NCBI GenBank assembly: GCA_937862675.1
Contig: CALMEC010000041.1
Location: 1-8,421 of the forward strand
DNA length: 8,421 nt
From: an uncultured Actinomycetes bacterium
Lineage (GTDB): Bacteria > Actinomycetota > Thermoleophilia > Miltoncostaeales > Miltoncostaeaceae
Reading direction: 5' to 3'
Shown: positions 1-8,220 of the stretch, one piece after another
How positions within the stretch are numbered: position 1 is the stretch's first letter
Layout of the letters: each line of letters starts with the position of its first letter
Made by a program: the position numbers and the translations under genes
Notes under the pieces: model-generated
Databases searched by the model: none
What the model was told of the DNA's origin: nothing
Seen by the model: only the letters and a program-made list of their open reading frames with translations

Positions 1-325
1 CCGGGGCCGGCATCCGGGCCCCGGGGGGGGGGACCACCCCGACGGCCCACACCCGGACGAAGAAGCCCACGATCAGAGGGCGGCCGAGGGGGCCCCCGCC
101 GGGGCGGGGGTCGTAGCCGACGCCGTACCCGCCGCCGTAGCCACCTCCACCACCCCCGCCGAAGCCGCCGCCTCCACCACCACCACCGCCTCCACCACCA
201 CCGAAGCCGCCGCTGCCCCCTCCGGCCGCGGCGAACGCGGATCCGGGGAGGACGGCCAGCGCAAGGAGGCAGACGACGGCCGCGAGGCGACGACCGAGGC
301 GGGACAGGGGCGTCATTTCGGCCAT
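1..325 (-). CDS. Partial glycine-rich exported or membrane protein (N-terminal 108 residues)
   Basis: The frame opens at an ATG at 325 and stays open to the window edge, so the C-terminus is missing. A second in-frame ATG at 316 is equally possible, as neither has a convincing ribosome binding site. Residues 9-34 look like a signal peptide: basic RLGRR, a hydrophobic core with AVVCLLALAVL, then PGSAFA as a likely signal peptidase I site. Residues 35-68 are almost pure glycine broken by Ser, Phe and Tyr. Residues 83-98 (PLIVGFFVRVWAVGVV) are hydrophobic and may begin a membrane helix. A signal peptide, Gly-rich linker and membrane helix is the usual front end of bacterial Tim44-like domain proteins, but that domain would lie outside the window, so this is only a guess. 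It follows gyrA by 54 bases on the same strand. The last residues are encoded by a 10-base C run (G run at 23-32) and may be out of frame through a length error. Confidence 0.6.
   Translation of the reverse strand, partial: MAEMTPLSRLGRRLAAVVCLLALAVLPGSAFAAAGGGSGGFGGGGGGGGGGGGGFGGGGGGGYGGGYGVGYDPRPGGGPLGRPLIVGFFVRVWAVGVVPPPGARMPAP
122..223 (-). repeat. GGN-codon low-complexity tract (poly-glycine)
   Basis: About 34 codons, nearly all GGT, GGC, GGA or GGG, encode glycine runs of 13 and 7 separated by single Phe or Tyr residues. On the plus strand it reads as a CCACC/CCGCC-rich tract. Such tracts change length easily by slippage and are hard to sequence, so the exact copy number is uncertain. 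Confidence 0.75.
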
Positions 326-379
326 TGTAGAGGGGACGGACGCCTCCGGATCGCGAGCGAGGAGACCCCGGGACCGCCG

Positions 380-2923
<2,544 letters not shown>

Positions 2924-2927
2924 TAGC

Positions 2928-2937
2928 GGATCACCTC
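2928..2937 (-). promoter_or_regulatory. Strong Shine-Dalgarno site of gyrA
   Basis: The minus strand reads GAGGTGATCC here, a 10-base perfect complement to the usual 16S rRNA 3' end (GGATCACCTC). It ends 4 to 5 bases before the GTG at 2923 and settles that start codon. It suggests that gyrA is initiated independently and does not depend on coupling to gyrB. Confidence 0.85.
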
Positions 2938-2965
2938 ATTCTTCCCACGTCCGGATGCGGCGGAT

Positions 2966-2983
2966 CTGCCCGATTCCGGGCAG
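2966..2983 (-). other. Perfect 7-bp hairpin in the gyrB-gyrA gap (second in transcript order)
   Basis: CTGCCCG (2966-2972) pairs with CGGGCAG (2977-2983) across a 4-base loop. No T run follows on the minus strand, so a rho-independent terminator is unlikely. It sits about 30 bases upstream of the gyrA ribosome binding site and could stabilise or process the message between the two subunit genes; that role is inference. Confidence 0.4.
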
Positions 2984-2999
2984 CCGCGAACGCCTGCGA

Positions 3000-3017
3000 C
3001 GCGGCCCGACGGCCGCG
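3000..3017 (-). other. Perfect 7-bp hairpin in the gyrB-gyrA gap (first in transcript order)
   Basis: CGCGGCC (3000-3006) pairs with GGCCGCG (3011-3017) across a 4-base loop. It starts 9 bases after the gyrB stop codon and has the same stem and loop size as the hairpin at 2966-2983, from which it is separated by 16 bases. All-GC stems arise easily in such DNA, so confidence in a function is low. Confidence 0.35.
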
Positions 3018-3025
3018 AATCGCCA

Positions 3026-5446
3026 CTAGATGTCAAGATTCTTCACCTTCTGGGCGTTGGTCTCGATGAACTCGCGCCGGGGCTCGACCTGGTCCCCCAT
3101 GAGGACCGAGAAGAGGTCGTGGGCCGCCGCGGCGTCCTCGAGGTCGACGCGCTGGAGGACGCGGCGCTCGGGATCCATCGTGGTCTCCCAGAGCTGCTCG
3201 AAGTTCATCTCGCCGAGACCCTTGAAGCGGCTGAGCTGGATGCCCTCGCGCGACAGATCGAGGATCGTCGCGGCCAGCGCCTCGAACGTGGCGGCCTCGC
3301 GCGAACGCGCGCCCCGGCGGACGATGAACGGACCGGCGCCCGCCTGCTCGCGCAGGGCCGCCCGGGCCTGCCGCAGCTTCGCCAGCTCGCGGGTCTGGAA
3401 GATGGCGAGCGGGATGGCGGCCGTGCGGGCCTCACCCGTCCGGGTCTCGACCGACCGGGCGTTCACGATGCCGTTCTCCTCGTCGGTGGAGACGACCGAG
3501 AGGGTGCTGGTGGCCGTGGTGGCCCGGGAGACCACCTCGGCGAGAGAGCGGAGATCGGCCGGCTCGAGGTCCACGAGGCCGGTGATCTGGAGGAAGTCGA
3601 TGACCCCGTGCCCATACGAGCCGCGGAGGGCCGCGGTCCAGCCGTCGTGCTCGCGCAGGAGCCGCTGGTAGCGCTGGAACCTCGTCTTGGACATGGTGAC
3701 CGCGGCGCCCTCGGCCGGATGCACCTGGATGTCCCCGGCATTGCGCTCGAGGAGCCATTCCTCGAGCTCCGGCTCCTTCTCGATGTACTGCTCGTGGCTG
3801 CCCTGCTTGACCTTGTACAGGGGCGGGCAGGCGATGTAGACGTACCCGGCCTCGATGAGGGCGGGCATGTGCCGGAACAGGAACGTGAGGATGAGGGTGC
3901 GGATGTGCGCCCCGTCGACGTCGGCGTCCGTCATCAGGATGAGCTTGTGGTAGCGGGCCTTGTCGAGGTTGAACTCCTCGCCGATGCCCGTGCCCATCGC
4001 GCCGATGATGGCCTGGATCTCGGTGTTGGAGAGCACCTTGTCGAAGCGGGCCTTCTCGACGTTGATGATCTTCCCGCGAAGGGGGAGGATGGCCTGGAAG
4101 CTCGCCTGGCGCGCCTGCACCGCGGAACCGCCGGCGGAGTCGCCCTCCACGAGGAAGATCTCGGTGCCACCGGGGTCGCGGTCGGAGCAGTCGTGGAGCT
4201 TGCCGGGGAGGGCCGTGTCGAGGACGCCCTTGCGGCGGGCCAGGTCGCGGGCCTTGCGCGCCGCGAGGCGGGCCTGGGCGGCGGAGATGGCCTTGTTGCT
4301 GATGATCTTGGCCTCGGCGGGATGCTCCTCCAGGTACTCCCGGAAGCGCTCGTTGACCACACGGGCGACGAACCCCTGGATCTCCGAGTTGCCGAGCTTC
4401 GTCTTGGTCTGGCCCTCGAACTGCGGTTCACGGAGCTTGACGGCGATGATCGCGGTGAGCCCCTCGCGGGTGTCGGCACCGTCGAGGTTGTCGTCCTTCT
4501 CCTTGAGGAAGCCCTTCTCGCGGGCGTCCGCGTGGGGCGCCCGGGTGAGCGCCGGGGGGAGGCCGGACGGGGGGGTGCCCCCCCCGGGTGTGTTGATGTT
4601 GTGGGCGTAGGTGGGGCCCGCCTGGGGGAAACCGCCTGTCCACTGCATGGCGACCTCGACCTGCCCCTCGGCCCCCTCGGCCTCGAAGTAGACGACGTCC
4701 TTGTGCAGCGCGTCGCGGCCGCGCTCGTTGAGGTGGCGCACGAAGTCGACGATGCCGCCCTCGGCGAAGAAGGTGTCGGACCGGCCTTCGCCGCGCTCGT
4801 CCACGAGGCGGATGGTGAGGCCCTTCGTGAGGAACGCCGTGTCGCGGAAACGCTGCGCGAGCGTGTCGTAGTCGAACTCGGGGTCGGGGAAGATCTGCGC
4901 GTCGGGCTTGAAGGAGATCTGCGTCCCCGTGGTGTCGGACGGCTCACCCTTCTCGATCGGGCCCTGCGCGTGTCCGCCGTCGAGGTACGTCTGCCGCCAG
5001 ACGAAGCCGTTGCGGCGGACCTCGGCGCGGAGCTCCTCGGAGAGCGCGTTGACCACGGACACGCCCACGCCGTGGAGGCCGCCGGAGACCTTGTAGCCCT
5101 CGCCGCCGAACTTGCCGCCGGCGTGCAGGACGGTGAGCACGACCTCGAGGGCGCTCTTGCCCCCCTGCCCCTCCATCTCGCCCACCGGGATGCCACGGCC
5201 GTTGTCGGACTCGGTGCACGAGCCGTCGGGATGCAGCGTCACGTCGATGTGATCGCAGTAGCCCGCCATGGCCTCGTCGACGCTGTTGTCGACGATCTCG
5301 TAGACCAGGTGGTGCAACCCTCGCTGGGTCGTGTCACCGATGTACATGCCGGGGCGTTTTCTGACCGCCTCCAGGCCCTCGAGGACGGTGATGTCCTGGG
5401 CGTCGTATCTGGTGGGAGCGATGGCTGACTCGTTGGACGTCGTCAC
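3026..5446 (-). CDS. gyrB: DNA gyrase subunit B (long form with C-terminal insert)
   Basis: GyrB is the ATPase and TOPRIM subunit of gyrase and works with the GyrA encoded next to it. The protein has 806 residues. The GHKL ATPase domain (about 15-230) shows the helix with Glu50 and Asn54 (YEIVDNSVDEAMAG), DNGRGIP at 81-87, and the glycine loop GGLHGVGVSVVNALS at 122-136. The transducer domain ends near 400 and has the phosphate-sensing QTK loop at 346-348 (Lys348). The TOPRIM domain shows VEGDSAGGSA (Glu434) and DADVDGAH (Asp507, Asp509, Asp511). The C-terminus has FKGLGEMN at 741-748 and MGDQVEPRREFI. Between YKVK (544-547) and FKGLGEMN lie about 190 residues, where short-form enzymes such as that of M. 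tuberculosis have about 35-40. Residues about 287-306 have lost the conserved GGTH-x2-GF pattern (see findings). The start is GTG with GAGGAG just upstream. The gene begins 33 bases after dciA. Confidence 0.97.
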   Translation of the reverse strand: MTTSNESAIAPTRYDAQDITVLEGLEAVRKRPGMYIGDTTQRGLHHLVYEIVDNSVDEAMAGYCDHIDVTLHPDGSCTESDNGRGIPVGEMEGQGGKSALEVVLTVLHAGGKFGGEGYKVSGGLHGVGVSVVNALSEELRAEVRRNGFVWRQTYLDGGHAQGPIEKGEPSDTTGTQISFKPDAQIFPDPEFDYDTLAQRFRDTAFLTKGLTIRLVDERGEGRSDTFFAEGGIVDFVRHLNERGRDALHKDVVYFEAEGAEGQVEVAMQWTGGFPQAGPTYAHNINTPGGGTPPSGLPPALTRAPHADAREKGFLKEKDDNLDGADTREGLTAIIAVKLREPQFEGQTKTKLGNSEIQGFVARVVNERFREYLEEHPAEAKIISNKAISAAQARLAARKARDLARRKGVLDTALPGKLHDCSDRDPGGTEIFLVEGDSAGGSAVQARQASFQAILPLRGKIINVEKARFDKVLSNTEIQAIIGAMGTGIGEEFNLDKARYHKLILMTDADVDGAHIRTLILTFLFRHMPALIEAGYVYIACPPLYKVKQGSHEQYIEKEPELEEWLLERNAGDIQVHPAEGAAVTMSKTRFQRYQRLLREHDGWTAALRGSYGHGVIDFLQITGLVDLEPADLRSLAEVVSRATTATSTLSVVSTDEENGIVNARSVETRTGEARTAAIPLAIFQTRELAKLRQARAALREQAGAGPFIVRRGARSREAATFEALAATILDLSREGIQLSRFKGLGEMNFEQLWETTMDPERRVLQRVDLEDAAAAHDLFSVLMGDQVEPRREFIETNAQKVKNLDI

Positions 5447-5449
5447 GAT

Positions 5450-5455
5450 CTCCTC
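5450..5455 (-). promoter_or_regulatory. Shine-Dalgarno site of gyrB
   Basis: GAGGAG on the minus strand lies 3 bases before the GTG start at 5446, a slightly tight spacing. It supports the GTG as the start, which also matches where GyrB homology begins (RYDAQDITVLEGLEAVRKRPGMYIG). Confidence 0.7.
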
Positions 5456-5479
5456 AGGGTAAGGGACCGCTGAACGCTA

Positions 5480-6001
5480 TCACCCAGGTCGGCTGCGGCG
5501 CCCTCGATTGTTCGCTTTTTGCAGGGAGTTTTGCCGCTCCAGAGCAATCTGTGCCGCTCGTGCGCGCACCAGGAGTCCGCGCAGCGCGTCGTCGGCGAGC
5601 GCGGGCGTCTCCGTCTCGGCGAGGGCCAGGTCGTCGGCGCTCGGCGTGACCGGCTCCTGACGCTTCGGTCCGGACTCCTCGGGCATGACGTGATCTCCGA
5701 TGACGAAGCGGATGCCGGTGAGCTCCGCCCCCGTCACGGCGCGCCCGAGCTCGGCCAGGATGCGGTCCCCCCGGAGGTTGAGCTCCTGCGCCCACGCCCC
5801 GGACGCACAGGCCACGGCCACCACGCCCGCTCGACTGCACCGGACGATCAGTGTCTGCCGGGCCGCGTCCGCGCCGACCACGTCCGGCCATGCCGCGCGA
5901 AGACGGCCCACGAGCGACGTCGAGGTCGCCTGGCCCTTCGTCCAGCGCCGGACGCGGGTGGCGACGTCGACGGGGTCACGGCGACGGCGTCTATGCGACA
6001 T
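5480..6001 (-). CDS. dciA: DciA family (DUF721) helicase-operating protein
   Basis: DUF721 proteins include DciA, the ancestral bacterial factor that helps the replicative helicase DnaB act at the origin; the M. tuberculosis member is Rv0004, which lies between recF and gyrB exactly as here. This protein has 173 residues. A basic N-terminus (SHRRRRRD, 2-9) leads into the DUF721 core, about 28-90: LVGRLRAAWPDVVG at 30-43, a short beta region LIVRCSRAGVVAVACAS, and the characteristic tryptophan segment AWAQELN with Trp70, followed by the helix RILAELG. Residues 105-135 are acidic and probably disordered; 136-173 form a likely helix and then a basic end (NNRGRRSRPG). ATG at 6001 has GGGGGAGG 4 bases upstream and overlaps the end of recF by 11 bases, so translation is probably coupled to recF. 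The family call rests on the core motif plus position. A direct role with DnaB here is inference from family. Confidence 0.88.
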   Translation of the reverse strand: MSHRRRRRDPVDVATRVRRWTKGQATSTSLVGRLRAAWPDVVGADAARQTLIVRCSRAGVVAVACASGAWAQELNLRGDRILAELGRAVTGAELTGIRFVIGDHVMPEESGPKRQEPVTPSADDLALAETETPALADDALRGLLVRARAAQIALERQNSLQKANNRGRRSRPG

Positions 6002-7082
6002 CGATCCTCCCCCGGGTGACGTTCAGGACGTGGGCGGCCCCGCTGGCCACGGCGAGCGCCGCGGCGTCGGGGTCGGCGCTCGTGACCCAGGTCTGGCCGC
6101 CGTCATGGACGGCGTCCAGGAGACGCCGGCGGCGCTCCGGGTCGAGCTCACTGAGGACGTCGTCCAGCAGGACGATGGGCGGCACGGCCTCCACGGCCAG
6201 ATGATCACGGCAGGCGAGCAGAAGGGCGAGGACGGCTGTCCGCTGCTCACCCTGGCTGCCGGTACGCCGGAGGTCCTGATCGTCCACCCCGATCCAGACG
6301 TCGTCCCGGTGCGGGCCCGAGAGGGTCTGAGCGGCGCGAAGATCGCGCTCCCGGTTGACCCCGATCAGATCGCCGAGGACCTCCTCGAACTCCGCCGGGT
6401 CGTGCTCCCGGAGCGCCGACGGCGAGGGCTCCCAGGCGATGCGCGCGTCGGACCCCCCGCCGAGGCGGTCCATCCAGATCCGGAACAGGGGATCGATCCG
6501 CGAGATCGCCGCCACGCGCGCGGCGGAGATGCGCGCGCCGAGCTCCACGACCGCGTGATCCCAGGAGGTCAGACCGGACGGCCCCGTCAGACCGGATCGG
6601 ATGCGCTTGAGAAGCGCGTTCCTCTGGCTGATCGCCGCGTTGTACGAGGTGGAGAGGCTGAGGTACTGCGGATCGAGTCCCTCGATGAGACGGTCGATCA
6701 CACGCCGTCGCGCCGCCGGCGGGCCTTTCACGGCGCGGAGCTCCTCGGGAAGGAAGACGAGGAGGGATCCGGAGGCGCGCCAGTCGGCGAGCGAGCGCAC
6801 CGGTACGCCGTCACGCCGGAGCCGCCGGCCCACCCCGGGCTGATATCCGATCTCACGATGCTGCGGGCCGGAGGGTGAGTCCACGTCCATCGCCACGTGC
6901 AGGGCCACGGCCGACGTACGGACGGCCTCCGCCTCGCGTGCCGTGCGGGGGGAGACCCCGACGAGACCGAGGGCGACGGCCTCCACGACCGATGTCTTGC
7001 CCGCCCCGTTCGGTCCGCTCATGACGATCAGGCCGGGGCCGACGTCCAGGGAGAGCCGGTGCCAGGACCGGAGGTCCGTCAC
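5991..7082 (-). CDS. recF: DNA replication and repair protein RecF (start uncertain)
   Basis: RecF is an SMC/ABC-type ATPase that works with RecR and RecO to load RecA at single-strand gaps. From the GTG at 7082 it has 363 residues, close to family length. Walker A is GPNGAGKT at 23-30, the RecF motif LSGPHRDD is at 254-261, the ABC signature equivalent SQGEQR is at 276-281, and Walker B is IVLLDDVLSELD at 303-314. The start is a problem. Family homology extends five codons further up (VRHLE, before VTDLRSW), where the first codon at 7097 is GTC, not a standard start; no ATG, GTG or TTG lies in frame between 7082 and the upstream part of the frame that is shadow of dnaN. GTG at 7082 is the only standard choice but removes part of the first beta strand and has no good ribosome binding site. 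It lies about 37 bases after dnaN (22 from 7097), and its 3' end overlaps dciA. The gene identity is secure; the 5' end is not. Confidence 0.93.
   Translation of the reverse strand: MTDLRSWHRLSLDVGPGLIVMSGPNGAGKTSVVEAVALGLVGVSPRTAREAEAVRTSAVALHVAMDVDSPSGPQHREIGYQPGVGRRLRRDGVPVRSLADWRASGSLLVFLPEELRAVKGPPAARRRVIDRLIEGLDPQYLSLSTSYNAAISQRNALLKRIRSGLTGPSGLTSWDHAVVELGARISAARVAAISRIDPLFRIWMDRLGGGSDARIAWEPSPSALREHDPAEFEEVLGDLIGVNRERDLRAAQTLSGPHRDDVWIGVDDQDLRRTGSQGEQRTAVLALLLACRDHLAVEAVPPIVLLDDVLSELDPERRRRLLDAVHDGGQTWVTSADPDAAALAVASGAAHVLNVTRGRIDVA
6006..6013 (-). promoter_or_regulatory. Shine-Dalgarno site of dciA, inside recF
   Basis: GGGGGAGG on the minus strand sits 4 bases before the ATG at 6001 and within the last codons of recF. 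It supports translation of dciA by ribosomes that finish recF. Confidence 0.65.
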
Positions 7083-7097
7083 CTCGAGGTGACGGAC
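7074..7097. repeat. Perfect 24-bp palindrome at the recF start
   Basis: The 12-base arm GTCCGTCACCTC (7074-7085) is followed directly by its exact reverse complement (7086-7097); the flanking pair is a mismatch. It covers the eight codons for VRHLEVTD at the RecF N-terminus, including both candidate start positions. As DNA it could bind a dimeric protein; as RNA it could fold into a hairpin of about 10 bp that would hide the start region. Favoured GC-rich codons for His-Leu-Glu-Val give the inner part (CACCTCGAGGTG) for free, so codon use explains some of it. Confidence 0.8.
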
Positions 7098-7119
7098 GGC
7101 CCAGGGCGGGGACGTCCGG

Positions 7120-8220
7120 TCAGGCGTTGAGGCGGATGGGCATGAGGAGGTAGCGATACCCGTCGTCGCCTCCTCGGAGAAGTCCGGGTCGCAGGGGGCT
7201 GATGAGTCCGATGCGCAGCTCGTCGCCGCTCGTGTTGTCGACGCCGTCGCGCAGGAACTCCGCGTTGAAGCCGATCTCGAACGGCTCACCGGTGTAGGCG
7301 ACCGGCACGGACTCGTGCCCCTCACCCAGCTGCTCGCTGGTGGCCGAGACGGTGACCTGCCCCTGCTCGAAGGCGAGCCGGACGGGAGCGCTGCGCTGTG
7401 CCAGCACACCGATGCGGGAGAGGACGGCGGCGAGTTCGGCACGGTCGAAGACGACCTCGTACTCGAACTGCTCGGGGACGAGCTGACGGTAGTCCGGGAA
7501 CTGACCGTCGATGAGGCGGCTGATGAGGCGTGCGTCCCCGATGCGGAAGATCGCCTGGGACTCGCCGATGACGAGCTCGATCGTGTCGGCCTTCATGGCC
7601 CCGGCCAGGCGTGAGGCCTCCTGGAGCGCCCGTGCGGGCACGATCGCCTCGCGGGTCTCGGCGGGAGGATCCTCGAGCGGAGTCTGCATGACGGCCAGCC
7701 GGTAGGAGTCCGTGGCGACCATGGTGAGGCCGTCCGGGCCGATGCGGACCAGAACCCCGGTGAGCACGGGCCGGGTGTCGTCGCGTGATGCCGCCCGCGC
7801 CACGCGGTCGGCGGTGAGGACGAACGGTGCGACCGGCATGGTGATGCCGGTGCCCTCGTCGACAGGGAGGTCCGGGAACTCGCCCGCCTGGAGACAGTTG
7901 AGCGTGAACGAGGACTGGCCGCCGCTGACGGACACCACGCCCTCATTGGCCCGGTGCTCGATCTCGACCTGACCGTCGGCCAGGGTGCGGACGATGTCGG
8001 TGGCCAGACGGGGGACGACGACGGCTCCGGACTCGGCGATGCTGGCGTCGACCGGCACGCGGAGCGAGAGCTCCATGTCCGTCGACGAGAGTCGGACGAC
8101 ACCGTCATCCGCCGTCAGGAGGACCTGACCGAGGATCGGGATCGTGCTCTTCGACGACGCGGTGCGTGCGGCCAGGGCGAGCTTGCCGGCGAGTTCATCA
8201 CGTTGACAGGTGAGGCGCAT
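7120..8220 (-). CDS. dnaN: DNA polymerase III beta subunit (sliding clamp)
   Basis: DnaN forms the ring-shaped dimer that tethers DNA polymerase III and other replication and repair proteins to DNA. From ATG at 8220 the protein has 366 residues, the same as in E. coli. Three repeated clamp domains are present: about 1-120 (MRLTCQRDELAGKLALAART start, STIPIL at 25-30), 130-250 (TRPVLTGVL at 149-157, ATDSYRL at 169-175, LIDGQFPDYRQLVP at 236-249) and 255-366. The partner-binding pocket is represented by ATDSYRL and the C-terminal YLLMPIRL at 357-364. The frame stays open upstream to ATGs at 8256 and 8301, but clamp homology begins at MRLTC, so 8220 is chosen. Only a weak AGGA lies upstream, 11 bases away, so the start site signal is poor. 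The stop (TGA at 7122-7120) is followed closely by recF. The normal neighbour dnaA is not seen in the remaining 200 bases. Confidence 0.96.
   Translation of the reverse strand: MRLTCQRDELAGKLALAARTASSKSTIPILGQVLLTADDGVVRLSSTDMELSLRVPVDASIAESGAVVVPRLATDIVRTLADGQVEIEHRANEGVVSVSGGQSSFTLNCLQAGEFPDLPVDEGTGITMPVAPFVLTADRVARAASRDDTRPVLTGVLVRIGPDGLTMVATDSYRLAVMQTPLEDPPAETREAIVPARALQEASRLAGAMKADTIELVIGESQAIFRIGDARLISRLIDGQFPDYRQLVPEQFEYEVVFDRAELAAVLSRIGVLAQRSAPVRLAFEQGQVTVSATSEQLGEGHESVPVAYTGEPFEIGFNAEFLRDGVDNTSGDELRIGLISPLRPGLLRGGDDGYRYLLMPIRLNA

Noticed and set aside
73..264. 63-codon minus-strand open frame in the Gly-rich region
   Set aside because: It is offset from the frame that gives a proper signal peptide and glycine-rich segment. 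Its Ala/Val/Glu-repeat translation is what the GGN tract yields when read out of frame.
3119..5428. Long plus-strand open frame of 769 codons opposite gyrB
   Set aside because: It is antisense to a full-length gyrB with every motif in place. Such frames arise from third-position G/C bias; the translation is low-complexity with no recognisable domain.
5700..6878. Plus-strand open frame of 392 codons opposite dciA and recF
   Set aside because: It runs antisense across two recognised genes and has no motif of its own.
7083..7442. N-terminal extension of RecF to an ATG at 7442 (483 residues)
   Set aside because: The extra residues are Ser/Pro/Arg-rich shadow of the dnaN coding sequence and have no RecF homology.
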